Part shown: positions 21,695 through 32,825 of the stretch, piece by piece | Position numbering within the stretch: the stretch's first letter is position 1 | Layout of the letters: the number at the start of each line of letters is the position of its first letter | Origin: Gnetum montanum | Lineage: Eukaryota; Streptophyta; Gnetopsida; Gnetales; Gnetaceae | NCBI GenBank assembly: GCA_015680685.1 | Contig: MNCI01000556.1 | Coordinates: 1,003,931 to 1,067,930, forward strand | Direction of reading: 5' to 3' | Length of the DNA: 64,000 bases | The notes under the pieces: model-generated | Told to the model about the DNA's origin: nothing | Database searches by the model: none | What the model saw: the letters and a program-made list of their open reading frames with translations, nothing else | Made by a program: the position numbers and the translations under genes

Positions 21695-22654
21695 TGAAAT
21701 CTATTACTCTAGTAGTTATTCTAATTATTAGAGTGGTTACTCTAGTAATTACTCTAGCAATTACTCTAATTATTAGAGTGGTTACTCTAGCAGTTACTCT
21801 AGTAGTTATTTTAATTATTAGATTGGTTACTCTAGTGATTACTCTAGCAATTATTCAAATTATTAGAGTAGTTGCTCCCAAGCCGATAAATACAATGCCT
21901 AGACACACAATTGGGAGGGAAGTCTATTAGCAGTCAAGTAGTGAAACTCTTGTAGTCTATTTGAAAGTTAGAGGATTTTCCAAGTGCTCACAACAGGAGG
22001 TCTAAGTGTGGATGGATTTTTATTTGAGCGTTGTGTACCTTAGCACATCTTGTGTATGGCAATGAAGACAAGCTCCTTGATTCATCCTTGCAGCACTTGA
22101 GATTTGTTTTCTTACGTATTTCTTTTATTTTATTTTCTTATGCATTTATGTTATTTTATTTTATTTTATGCACTTTACATTTATGTTATTAGCACAACAA
22201 TTCATTTTGATTAATTAAGTAAATCATTAAATTGCAGAAGCATGACCACTTCGAGCATGCGTGTAATGCTTGGTAACCTAGTAACAATTAGCTTTTGGTA
22301 ATCCCAGCAATGTTGCACTGGTTCAACATGTATATGGCAAGTTGGAATGGATGCTAGTGTTAGGATTAGTTAGAACTTAGTTAATGAGTAGTTAAGTTAA
22401 ATTAGTGACTTATTTACCTCTCTCCTTCCCTACAAGCGTAGGACATAAAACATAAAAGCTATAAAAATCATATGCCTCAAGCTTACTTAACCATACAATC
22501 GTGACATACAGGTAATCTTGGGAAGACAACGATCAACCAACCCATCCTTGTTCCACAAGGACGCATAAGCACTTAGTCCTTGGAATTTGACCAAATCATG
22601 TGTGAAATGCTCATATTCATATGGTTGAGCATAGGGGTACCTCACTGCTCATCA
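21695..22654 (+). repeat. 5' LTR of element C (960 bp)
   Basis: Starts TGAAATCTATTACTC and ends CTGCTCATCA; matches 30,953-31,924 throughout. It contains a U3 array of 12-base TTACTCTAGTAG-type units mixed with CTCTAATTATTAGAG palindromes (21,700-21,872), a TATA-like box and a (TTTTA)n tract near 22,127-22,170. The long open frame through the U3 array is a by-product of the repeat and is not a gene. Confidence 0.85.
21885..21893 (+). promoter_or_regulatory. TATA-like box of the element C 5' LTR (mutated)
   Basis: CGATAAATAC, against CTATAAATAT in the 3' LTR at 31,151-31,160. It lies just downstream of the U3 repeat array. Confidence 0.45.
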
Positions 22655-22655
22655 T

Positions 22656-22673
22656 TGGCACTGTTGCTTGTGT
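22656..22673 (+). other. Primer-binding site of element C (tRNA-Asp type)
   Basis: TGGCACTGTTGCTTGTGT begins two bases after the LTR end and agrees at 12 of 18 positions with TGGCGCCGTTGCCGGGGA (complement of the tRNA-Asp 3' end, from memory). Three of the six mismatches are C/G to T/A transitions. Confidence 0.55.
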
Positions 22674-22883
22674 GGTAACTAGAACATAGGAAATCATTCA
22701 CATCATTGGAATGAACCCTTAGGGTTGGTTGAAAAAATAATAAACAAGAATACATTGAACACTAAACAAACAAGTATGCCTCCTTCTTCATACGGATGCA
22801 CCTCACCACCTAAGTCTGAAATAGGAAACAGTCAGTGGTGTAATACACATGATGTTGATCTACCAGTCCCTTAACAAGTTTGA

Positions 22884-25140
22884 GTGGTATATATTCATCC
22901 TGATGAGCATATACCAGACTTCATCTTTATCCTCCATAAAGATGAACAACTATGTTGGCAAGACTTAGAAGGTAACATAGTTTTACCTCTTGATCGTTCA
23001 GTCTCGAGCATGTTTCTTTGTGAGTCACATGAATTGGCATGCTGCACTTACACACAAAATACGTTGTGCAAGACCATGACTCGAGAGAATACTATCCCAT
23101 AGAAGCACAATGTCAAAGGGACTTGCAACAAGAGAGACATCATAAGTCTTTGAAGGGTAAGTGGTCCTAGGATGCCCCACATGTCTTAAGTGAAAATGAA
23201 GGTGATCAACCTACCTCAGGCAATCACCCACACAATGATGTTCCTCCCCTTGAATTTGGCCAAGGGGTTGTGTATCAAAACCTTCATTCCACTATTCATA
23301 ACCCAGGTTCTAATACCCATAGGAACAAAGGATCTAAAAAAGAGACATGAACACATGATAAAGGTGTACAATCTAATTGCAATCATGATTAGGGCCAAGA
23401 CCATAAAAGAGAAGGTAGAAAACACCATCATGGTGAAATTTCTCCTTCTTCTTCACCTTCATCATCTCCTTCATCCTCTCCTTCAACATCTGGATGCAGT
23501 CATAAAGAAAAAGACCATGGGGATAAAGGTAGGAAAAGTGAAAATCATAGAAGAAATAGCCAGGAAAGGGGATGAGGTCACTCTAGAGAGTCACAACATA
23601 GAAGAAGGGAGAGTAGGGAACAATGTAGGCATCATAGACGCCATGGATGAGACGATCACCATGAACCCTTACTTGCTACTTGAAATATGTTAGACATAAC
23701 TGAGGCTATTAGAATTTCAACAAGGCACTAGAAAGATAGTAGGATCAAGAGATTAGATATGAATGATATCCCATTATTTGAAGGAGGATATAAAGTTAAT
23801 CCTCAGAATCATTTACAAGCATTCCATGATGCGTGTGCCTTACAAAACATAGAGAACTAATGGAAAAAACTTAAGTTGTTCCCGCAGACACTAGTTAAAG
23901 AAGCAGAAAGCTGGTACCAGTCCTTAGCAGTGGAATCTGTTCGTAGATGGAGTACTATGTTAGAATTATTCAACAATAAGTACCAAATGTATTCCTGAGT
24001 GTCCAACTTGCAAAAGCAAATCCAAGGTTGGAAACAATGAGGACATGAACCCTTGGATGTTGCCATGGGTCAATACTGTGCACTGTTACATTGTTGTCTT
24101 GGCCATGGTTATTCGCAAAGGGATCAACTATGGCATCTTGTAGATGGGCTTAAGCATGAAATGAGAAGAACCATTGAGACCTATGCCCAAGGAAGACTAT
24201 CCAAGCTTAGGTCTCATCAAATCCAAAGACTATTAGAGCAAGTTGCTATCGAAGAAGGTGAGCTACAAAAGAGAGAAATTGCAAAAGAGTATAATCAAGA
24301 TCCTTCCCTCCAAAAGAGGGAAGTAAGATTTTGTGAGGATGAAGAAGAGTCACCACTCGAAGAAATGGCGAATAGGAAAATGTTTCCTATCCAAAAGATG
24401 ACTTCAAAAGTTTTTGCAAAGGTACACCAAATGTAGAATTCACTAGACAATAGATTTCAAACTATTCTTAAAATAGTAGAGGATTCTAGAGAGCAAGGTA
24501 GTGATCGCGAAAAAAGAAAAAAGAGAGAAGCTAAACATGCACGTAGCAAGGGTAAGGGTAAAGTTTTCATCATTGAAGAGGTTGTAGAGTTGTAAATAGA
24601 CAATGATAGTGGATATGAGATATGTCAATATGACCATCCTAAGGGATGCTACCCTATAATCTCACATCTGCAAGAGTCTGGGGTGTATGCACTCAACCCA
24701 CAATTGAACAAACGGTAAGCACCCCGAAGGTTACCTTATCCGCAATGTAACCCAAGACAGTTCCACCAACCCTTAAGGTATTATCCCAGTGGAACTCCAC
24801 CACAACTGATTAAGCAATATCAATAGTGAGCATACACACAATCATGGGGAATGCCACCACCAAGGCAACAATATCCTTACCGGCAACCTGACCTATATGG
24901 ATATTATGTGCAACAGCCAGTCTCTCCATGTGACTCTACTGGTCACAATACTCCTCAACCTCACTATTAAGCTCATGATTATTATGGAACTCCCTCTTCT
25001 AGGGGTAATATCCCGTAAGCATATCATCCTTCTCATCCAGCTGCATCTCTTCCACCAATGGCTCCACTACCACCTTCTCTAGCTATGCAAGGTGAAATCC
25101 CTACCCATTCACAGCAACGTAATGTCACAAGGGCTGTTAG
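22884..25140 (+). pseudogene. gag: Element C gag polyprotein, degenerate
   Basis: Gag forms the virus-like particle. An N-terminal frame starts at about 22,884 (MVYIHPDEHIPDF) and runs 72 codons to a stop. In a shifted frame follow an acidic/Asn-rich part, a Ser/Pro-rich run SPSSSPSSSPSSSPSTS (about 23,445-23,500), a His/Arg/Ser-rich basic segment (23,500-23,650), LDMNDIPLFEGGY (about 23,755-23,795), LQAFHDACALQNIEN (to about 23,860), FPQTLVKEAESWYQSLAVES, RRWSTMLELFNNKYQMY, and the longest clean piece at 24,053-24,436 (PLDVAMGQ...LGHGYSQRD...DGLKHEMRR). A Pro/Tyr/Gln-rich C-terminal tail runs to about 25,110. At least five stops are visible. It is homologous to element A gag; no CCHC box was found. 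Confidence 0.75.
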
Positions 25141-26330
25141 ATCTTAAACTATTTTTGGTTCCAACAACCACATGAAGAAAAGACCTTTCTTTAGAACCAA
25201 CAGTCCAACCAAGCCCTTGCAATCACAAGTGGCTAATTCCATAAATGCCTCAATATCAATCAAAACTTTGAAGCTCCCTTCAACCCAATCACCACACTCA
25301 ATGCATACGGTCATGCTAACACATGTCATCACCATTTGGATCAAAGCTAGCCACCTTCCTAGGAAATTCTCTAATCCTAGGAGTCCTCTAATATAGTTAC
25401 AATTCGTTGGAAATTGCTGTGCAAGGCTCTTTTGGATTTAGGTTCCGATGTCAACTTGATTTCTTAAGAAATGTACAAGGCCTAGAACCTGCCTCCATTG
25501 AAAAAGAGCAACATCCATCTAGAGTTGGCCGACCAGTCCATCACTATCCCATTGGAACTAGTGGAAGACATTGTTACCACTATTTGTGGGTAGTCATACC
25601 TAGCTGACTTCTTAGTGATTCAGGTAAAAAATGGTAAGAGGGACTTCCCAATCATAATGGGAAGAGCATGGCTAAGCACCATTGACACATGCCTAGGAAT
25701 CCACGATATTTCCCTAGAAATACCAAAGGAAAATACATTCGGAAAGATCGAGAAGAAGAAAGTTTGATGCATTGCATACAGTGACACGAGGTGTAATTGT
25801 GTGTAGAGGTTATGATTTATGCAAAGTTTAGCATTTCCTACATGCAAATAATGTGAACAAGTGATTAACATACAAAGATGCCTATATGAAATAGCCACAT
25901 GACAGGAAGATACCCAATGGCTGACAGCTGATCAAGAAAGCAATTCACTCATATGCATGGAACCAACTAAGGGTTTGACTTATGCTTACATCGATAGCAT
26001 AGATGCATTAGAGCAAGTCCACCATCAACTTCTAGGTCTTAACCTTGAAAATATCAACTGGGGAAGCTGGAAATCCCTAAGAAATTTAAGCAGGAGCCCC
26101 TCGAGCTAAAAAAATTACCCACTGGTATGGAATACATGTTTCTTAAAAATAAAAAACTGGTAATTATCAATACTAAGCTTGCTACTCAATAGAAAGAAGA
26201 ACTACTGAAGGTAATAAATAAATGGTTGGAAGCCTTCTCTTGGTCATATCCTGAATTAACTGGAATAGATCCTAGGATATGCCAACATAGAATTTAGACT
26301 GATCCCTCCATGAAGCCTCAAAGATAATCG
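25140..26330 (+). pseudogene. Element C aspartic protease region, degenerate
   Basis: The retroviral-type protease that cleaves gag-pol. The active-site block ALLDLGSDVNLIS lies at about 25,426-25,465; the Athila-type motif has D-x-G-S, and here the Asp, Gly and Ser are kept. Downstream, a FPIIMGRAWLSTI block (about 25,645-25,685) matches the protease C-terminal GRPWL-type motif. The surrounding frame has stops and shifts. The linker to RT (25,900-26,330) shows ELTGIDPRICQH at about 26,252-26,290, the sequence usually just before RT. Confidence 0.65.
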
Positions 26331-27130
26331 TAGAGGCAATTGAATCCTAAGCTAAAGAAAGTAGTTAAGGAAAAAAACGAATAGCTTCTCAAGGCTAGGT
26401 TCATATACCCCATCGTTAATAGCGAATGGGTTAGCCCCTTAGTTATTATGCCGAAAAAGGAAGGCAAATGGAAGGTGTGCATAGATTTCAGGCTACAAAA
26501 TATGGCAACATTCAAATATCACTTTCCATTGTCATTTTTCGACCAAGTCTTAGACACCATCGCAGGGATTCGCTATTATAGTTTTCTAGATGGATATAGT
26601 GGATATAACCAAATACAAATAGCCCCAAAAGACTAAGCCAAGACTATGTTCACCAGTCCTTGGGGAATGTTTGCATACAAATAGATGTCTTTTGGCTTGT
26701 CCAATGCCCCTACAACATTTCAATGACTAGTTCTAAGCATATTCCAATAGCAAATAGAGAATGGCATGAAGGTCTTTATGGATGACTTCTCCACTTATGG
26801 AGCAAACTTTGATCAAGCCTTAGACCGATTGGAGCAACTATTAAAAAGATGTGTAGAGACCAATTTGAGGATCAACTAGAAGAAAAGCCATTTTATGGTC
26901 CAAGAAGGCATAGTACCAGGACACAAAATCTCACACATAGGGATAAAGGTAGACCCCGAGAAAATCATAGTTATCCAAGGAATTACCCGTCAACCAGAAA
27001 CTATCAAAGATATTCAGTCATTCCTTGGACACACTGGTTACTATAGGAGATTTATTGAGAACATTTCAAAGGTTTCCAAACCATTGGTAATGAAAAAGGA
27101 TGTACCTTTCAAATGGACTAAGTAAGGCGA
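26330..27130 (+). pseudogene. Element C reverse transcriptase, degenerate
   Basis: Copies element RNA into cDNA. In order: the N-terminal LNPKLK..VVKE block, FIYPIVNSEWVSPLVIMPKK (26,400-26,460), GKWKVCIDFRLQN (about 26,463-26,500), FLDGYSGYNQIQIAPKD (about 26,583-26,635), SPWGMFAY, MSFGLSNAPTTFQ (about 26,690-26,725), the catalytic box VFMDDFSTYG with FMDD at 26,775-26,786, a LEQLLKRCVETNLRIN block, HFMVQEGIVPGHKIS (about 26,890-26,935) and QSFLGHTGYYRRFIENISK (about 27,015-27,075). The catalytic Asp pair survives. Interrupting stops are mostly TAG/TAA where the family has Gln or Trp, for example RIN-stop-KKSHF where Trp is expected. Confidence 0.8.
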
Positions 27131-27840
27131 ACTAGCTTTCCAAACTTTAAAGCAAAAGGTAGTAGAAACACCCATTCTACAAGCTCCTGACTAGTCCAAA
27201 CCATTCCATATCATGACTGATGCATCCAACTATGCCTTAGGAGCTGTACTTACATAGTTAGATGACCAAAATCATCCCTATTATATCCACTATGCAAGTA
27301 GAAGTATCGTTGGTGCACAACTTAACTACACTACCACAGAGAAAGAATTAATTGTTGTAGTGTTTGCACTAGAAAAGTTTAGACATATGTATTAGGTTAT
27401 AAAGTATATGTACATACAGATCATAGTGCAATTCGGTTCTTCATGAATAAGCCAATGGTAAGCCCTTGTATCATATGATGGCTTTAATCTTACAAGATTT
27501 CGATCTTACAATGATCGATTGCAAGGGCACCAAGAATGTAGTTGCTAATCATTTATCTTAGTTATGATGGGACAATAAAGAGGATGAGTATCCAATTTTT
27601 GATCATTTCCCTGATGAATTCCTCTTTGTTGGTGTAGTGAATAATTAATTACCCATGGAGACAAACTAGTACAGTAGCATTCTTACCTATCTCCTCACCC
27701 AAAAAACACCACAAGAGTTAAACCTTAAGAAGAAACAATCGTTTCTTCACTGAGCCAAGTACTTTATGGAGATCAATGGGCAACTTTACAAAGTGTGTCC
27801 TAATGGCTTGGTTCGATGGTATGTTCCCAATATAGATCAA
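27130..27840 (+). pseudogene. Element C RNase H domain and connection, degenerate
   Basis: Degrades the RNA of the RNA/DNA hybrid. HIMTDASNYALGAVL (about 27,209-27,254) holds the first catalytic Asp, HYASRSI and LNYTTTEKELIVVVFALEKF (27,288-27,380) hold the Glu-bearing helix, and VHTDHSAIRFFMNK (about 27,410-27,455, after a frameshift near 27,395) holds the next Asp. The tail continues with FDLTMIDCKGTKNVVANHLS (about 27,500-27,560). TGG-to-TAG changes are inferred at APD-stop-SKPFH. Confidence 0.75.
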
Positions 27841-28985
27841 CTACGAGTTCTCCAAGACATACATGAGAGTCCTTGTGGGGATCATTATGTTGGGAGATGA
27901 ACGACCATCAAGATCTTGCTTGTAGGATATTATTGGCCTACATTATTTCAAGATGCCCATCATTTTGTCCAATCTTGTAAGTTCTATCAACGTGATGGGG
28001 GAATGATTGCTAGAATGAAGGGTCTGCAATAATGGATTCAACCGTTAGAACCCCTTGGGATTTTGGGAATTGATTTTATGGGGCCCACTACACCAATATC
28101 CAATGGAAAAGCTTATCTTATTGTTGCCATTGATTACCTAAAAAAATGTGCCAAAGTAGCTGCAGTTAAAAATTGTACATCATCTACAACTGCACAATTT
28201 TTTCAACAAAAAATCATAAATAGGTTTGGTGTGCTGTGTGCACTTATTTTAGACAATGGTACACACTTCACAGCTGCAAATTTTCAGAAATTAATGCAAC
28301 AATTAGCGTTTGAGCATAAATTGACTACACCATACCACCTCCAACTGAACGGTCAAGCAGAAGTCACCAACAGGGAGATTATGAAGATATTGACAAGAAC
28401 CATTAGCAAGTTTAGGTGAGACTGGAGCACTAAACTGAACGATGCTCTTTGGGCATACCGCTCCACATGGAAACTTCCTATAAGCTAGTCTCCCTATGAG
28501 TTAGTGCATGGTAAATTACCAATGCTTCCCATTCAAATTGAGCTTCGTACACTATCCACGACATGTGACCTCAACCCTAACCTTGATCTAGCATAGAAAC
28601 AATGGTTAGTAACCCTTAACTTGCTAGATGAAAACCAATTAGCTGCCCTATCATCTAATGAATTGCACAAGGCCTTCAATAAACAACATCATGACCTAAG
28701 AATTAGAAAATTTAAATATTAGCCAGAAGATAAGGTTCTCTACTAGAATCCCACACATGTGCCACAATGTACTAAATTTCAAACACTATGGGAAGGACTT
28801 TATATTATTTATGCAAATTTTCCTTTAGGGGCCATGAAAATATACAAACCTGAGAGCTCAAATAAAAAAATTTTGATCAACATGCAACAAACCAAACCTC
28901 TCCAGGAGCATAGGATAGCTAGTGCGCATGCTACCTCTCTTGATGGAAAACCCTACTCACTACTTCGGATCTCCTCCTTCCAACT
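27840..28985 (+). pseudogene. Element C integrase, with intact catalytic-core frame
   Basis: Inserts the cDNA into the chromosome. The zinc-binding region reads LRVLQDIHESPCGDHYVG, YYWPTLFQDAHHFVQSC and CKFYQRDGG (about 27,840-28,000). An uninterrupted 118-codon frame at 28,063-28,419 covers the DDE core: GIDFMGP, ILDNGTHF and GQAEVTNREI keep all three expected acidic residues. A TGA follows at about 28,417, and the C-terminal part continues as WSTKLNDALWAYRST, SPYELVHGK, LSSNELHKAFN and a V.QCTKFQTLWEG block to about 28,985, ending at the SFQLSHGGDGHLC region that overlaps the start of the 3' noncoding DNA. Confidence 0.8.
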
Positions 28986-30925
28986 TAGTCATGGGGGAGA
29001 TGGCCACCTATGCTAACCATTCTAGGCCCTTAGTTCTTTTTGAATTTTTTTTTTACACATTTTTTATTTTACACATTCTTTTAACTTTTCTTATTTTTGT
29101 TTTACACCATCGTTTCATGTTTTTACTATTTCATTTTTTGCTTGATTTACTTTTATTTGTCATCTAATAAGTGCTCATAATGGTGGATTGAATTATATCA
29201 TATTAATTGCTAATGTTTGATTTTTACCTTTGAATTATGATGCTAATATTAAGGTATGGTTCTTCTGGTAAAATAGGCAATGAGTCCACACTGTCCACTC
29301 ATCCATACAACTCTATGGTCTCCTTTGGCTTGGAACTGTATAGTCCCCTTTTTCTAAGTAAACTTGTTAATGAATTGGTGGCTGGGTATTTTTCAAGCTA
29401 AGGAAAGACTCAAAGGATGAAAAGGGTGTGACTTTAAGGGGATTTGATGCATTGGTGCTAGCCATTCTCTTGGGTGCTTGGATGCTTTTTCTTAGGTTTT
29501 CCGCCATTTTGACATTGTTCAAATATCAGGAAGCTAAGTGAATAAAAATAAGTCTTTGCATGGTGTGGTTCTCATGAATAAACATCAAAAGAGAGAGAGA
29601 GAGAGAAAAAAGAGAAAAAGGTGAGAATTCAAAGCACACCCCTTAGACATAATAAAGTAATATGGGCTACAAGCACTAATTATGGCACTGGAAAGACATG
29701 TTACCCATGCCTGAAGGTTCCCTCTAACTAAGGCCCTTTCTCGCTTCCTACTTCTCCATCTTACTCTCCTTGGGGTGGTGGTCAGTCTTTTGAAAGCATT
29801 CTTGTTGCCTCAAGAGGATGGATTGGCCAAGTGCATTGATGCAAGGTCACTGAATGTGGTTGGTTTGAGTTTAGATTTGGGATGAGTTCTACTTAATTAT
29901 CTTAACCCTGAAATACATAAGGGAATTTACACAACCTTGTTCTTGGGATTCCATTCATTCTCTCCTCTCCATCTTTCTTCTCATTTTCCACCTCATTGTC
30001 AGTTTTATCATTAGTTCGTTCTAGGTTGATGGATTCTTTTTCTTTGGTGAATTCTTGTGGGTAATTTTTTAACTCTTACTTCCAAATGACATTCGTAGAG
30101 CCTACAGACTCTTTGGTTTGTGGGTTTGTCAAGGCATAAAGGGCATGAGCCTGCTTTGGGGAGGACCCACTTGCATATCTTTTTGGTGCAATTGTTAAGT
30201 TCTTTTCCTTAAACATTTCTTACAATCAATCATTTCTTATTTCATCCCCATCCATGGCATCCACTTTATTGGCATTGTCATTGTTATTTTTTCTATCTTG
30301 CTTGTTCCTCATATTTTTCCATCTTATAGCTACCAGAGGTTCGCTCTTAGTCATGGGGGCTCTGGCACAAATTTTTCAAATTTTTCCATTTTACTATTTG
30401 CCTAACCCCTACACCTTGGTTAGTCACTAGTGATAAGGCTTCAAACTAGTTTCTGCTATAACCTCAACTCAACAAATACGCTTCATATCAAGGCAAGGTA
30501 TCAACTACATTGTGAATTATCTATCCTTGCTCATTTGTGACTGTGTTGTGTGTGCAGATGGAAATCATACAAATAATGGACTGGGCTTGGAGGAAGCACT
30601 CAGGATGGACCAAAACTAGAGCATTTATGAAAGGAGAAAGTTTGGTGGCATGGCTATGGATAAATAATGGAAGGCACAATCTCAGCATTGGAAGCAACAT
30701 GCTCCATCTACTTTCTCTCTCTCTTTTTCTCTTCAAGCTGCCAAATAAAGGCTTGGATGTCATTTATGTATGAGTGTTCACCACAATGGTCATGAATACT
30801 AATGTTGTAATATGATTATTGATCTACTCACTAGGCATGTTGATTCTATCATCGCATTCCACCATCAGTTGTAATTACTCAATAATCCCATACCTTCCCA
30901 ATATTTTGTAAGAAATTCGAGGATA
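28986..30925 (+). other. 3' noncoding region of element C
   Basis: About 2 kb without a convincing gene. The TTAGTCATGGGGG motif occurs at 28,983-28,996 and 30,348-30,358. A short (GA)n tract lies at 29,590-29,605. An acceptor-like TGTGTGTGCAG precedes ATG at 30,558, the place where elements A and B open their extra ORF; here the frame (MEIIQIMDWAWRKHSGW, 72 codons) has no resemblance to that ORF, which seems deleted. Confidence 0.5.
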
Positions 30926-30952
30926 AGTTTTCATTCAGTCATGAGGGTATGA
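30926..30952 (+). other. Polypurine-tract region of element C
   Basis: After TTCGAGGATAAG (30,917-30,928) comes TTTTCATTCAGTCATGAGGGTATGA, immediately before the 3' LTR. The terminal ATGAGGGTATGA is the probable plus-strand primer remnant. Confidence 0.5.
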
Positions 30953-31924
30953 TGAGAGCAGTTACTCTAGTAGTTATTCTAATTATTAGAGTGGTTACTC
31001 TGGTGGTTACTCTAGCCATTACTCTAATTATGAGAGTGATTACTCCAGTGGTTACTCTAGTAGTTATTCAAATTATTAGAGTGGTTACTTTAGTAGTTAT
31101 TCTAATTATTAGAGTTGTTACTCTAATTATTAGAGTAGTTTTTTCCAAGCCTATAAATATAGTGCCCAGGCGCACAAGTGGGAGGGAAAGTCTTTTCGTA
31201 GTCAAGTAGCAAAACTCTTGTAGTCTATTTGAAAGTTAGAGTATTTTTCAAGTGCCCGCAGTAGGAGGTTCTAAGTGTGGATGGATCTTTATTCAAGCAT
31301 TGTATACCTAAGCACACCTTGTGTACAACAATAAAGATGAGCTCTTTGATTCATCCTTGCAGCACTTGAGATTTGCTTTCTTAAGCATTTCTTTTATTTT
31401 ATTTTCTTATGCATTTATTTTATTTTATTTTATTTTATGCACTTTACATTTATGTTATTAGCACAACAATTCATTTTTATCAATTAAGCAAATCGTTAAA
31501 TTACATAAGCACCACCACTTTGAGCATGCATGTAATGCTTGGTAACCAAGTAACGATTAGTGTTTGGTAATCCCAGCAGTGTTGCATTGGTTCAGGATGT
31601 GTACGACAAGTGAGAATGGATGCTGGTGTTAGGATTAGTTAGAACTTAGTTAATGAGTAGTTAAGTTAAATTAGTCACTTAGTTAGGTCTCTCCTTCCCT
31701 ACTATCGCAGGACATAAAAACATAAAAGCTATAAAAATCATATGCCTCAAGCTTACTTAACCATACAATCATGACATACAGGTAAGCTTGGGAAGACAAT
31801 GATCAACCAACCCATCCTTATTCCACAAGGGCGCAAAAGCACTTAGTCCTTGAAATTTGACCAAATCGTGTGTGAAATGCTCATATTCGTATGGTTGAGA
31901 GTAGGGGTACCTTGCCGCTCATCA
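30953..31924 (+). repeat. 3' LTR of element C (972 bp)
   Basis: Starts TGAGAGCAGTTACTC and ends GCCGCTCATCA. The U3 array (30,958-31,143) has the same 12-base and palindromic units as the 5' LTR but a different unit order. The TATA-like box is CTATAAATAT at 31,151-31,160, and the (TTTTA)n tract is at 31,396-31,440. Confidence 0.85.
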
Positions 31925-32150
31925 CCTTGTCAACCACATCACATCTCGAACACATCACACATGGCCAATATACATAATCATGTTAGTTAAGCATGTAAAG
32001 ACATCATAATCATAATATAAAAGCCAAAACATCCTAGCCTATAAAGTGAAATTATAACAAACTAACTTGTCCCCAATAATAAACCAAGATCATACACATA
32101 ATACATAAATCATAATCATACTACTATACCCAATGGCTTCAGAAGGGATG
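31925..32150. other. Unassigned spacer
   Basis: AT-rich sequence with CATAATCATA-type short repeats. It does not continue element B integrase, as a simple insertion of C would predict. Confidence 0.4.
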
Positions 32151-32331
32151 TAACACTACCCATTTTAGATAACTTTATATTGGAGTCATATAAAACTTGT
32201 ATGATTTTTTTTGTTGACCCTATTGGTGCTTGTTCAATTTGTAGATTCTATTTTTTATTTTTTTATAGAATTATGATAGCTATCCAATAGATCCTATAGG
32301 TCTTTAGACATAATAAAGCTTCAATTAATGA

Positions 32332-32463
32332 AGTGTCATCCTAGCAGTATGGGTCTTGGCCTAGTAATCCCAAATCATAGGTTCAATTCCACTAGGTAGC
32401 ATTAAGTTATAAACTTCTATAAATCTTACAGTGGATCTATATTTCAATTATTTCTAGTTCCAA
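32332..32463 (+). repeat. SINE copy S4
   Basis: AAGTGTCATCCTAGCAGTATGG..., B-box-like AGGTTCAATTCCACTAGGTAG, tail to TTTCTAGTTCC. Confidence 0.65.
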
Positions 32464-32624
32464 AATAAAGCGTCAATTCCAAACTATGTTCTAACTCATT
32501 GTTGTATAGATATATATGGCATGTAATACCATAATGCAACCAATGTAATAACTATTCAATAGATTCTAAAGAACATGATAGAACTTCAATTTCAAACTAT
32601 GTAACTAATCTAACTCATAGTTGG

Positions 32625-32769
32625 GGTGCTAGAACCTAAAATAATTGTAATATAGGTACACCCTAATATTTATAGTTTAATTAAAACTTTAAAAATAAGC
32701 ATCATCCACTAGGATAAAATATATGACTTGGACTTGTCAAATCAAGAGTCTTACCACTGGGCTAATACC
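32625..32769 (-). repeat. SINE copy S6 with target-site duplication
   Basis: The minus strand starts GGTATTAGCCCAGTGGTAAGACTC and ends TTTTAGGTTCTAGCACC. The sequence TCTAACTCATAGTTG occurs on both sides (about 32,609-32,623 and 32,779-32,793), a 15-base direct repeat as expected from target-primed insertion. Confidence 0.75.
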
Positions 32770-32825
32770 TTATTATTGATCTAACTCATAGTTGTATACA
32801 TATATATGGCAAGTAATGCCATAAT

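Larger units (their letters stand above)
21695..31924 (+). mobile_element. Element C: near full-length Athila/Tat-like Ty3/gypsy retrotransposon
   Basis: About 10.2 kb on the plus strand with 5' LTR, tRNA-Asp-type PBS, gag, protease, RT, RNase H, integrase, a 2-kb 3' noncoding region, a polypurine-like tract and a 3' LTR. The RT box FMDDFSTYG and neighbouring HFMVQEGIVPGHKIS are typical of the Athila branch. The LTRs differ at roughly one base in ten to twelve by eye, so the insertion is old. It lies inside the integrase of element B, yet the five bases flanking it (ATTAT left, CCTTG right) are not a target duplication. Unlike A and B it has no recognisable extra 3' ORF. Confidence 0.85.

Noticed and set aside
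21694-21930. Hydrophobic open frame (TLVVTLVIT repeats) resembling a membrane protein, also at 30,949-31,209
   Set aside because: It is a translation of the 12-base U3 repeat array in the element C LTRs; a unit length divisible by three with no stop in one frame produces it automatically.
23190-23693. 167-codon open frame on the plus strand
   Set aside because: It is a shifted frame over the gag N-terminal segment; the frame one base away gives the Ser/Pro run and HRR-rich segment that continue into the conserved gag blocks.
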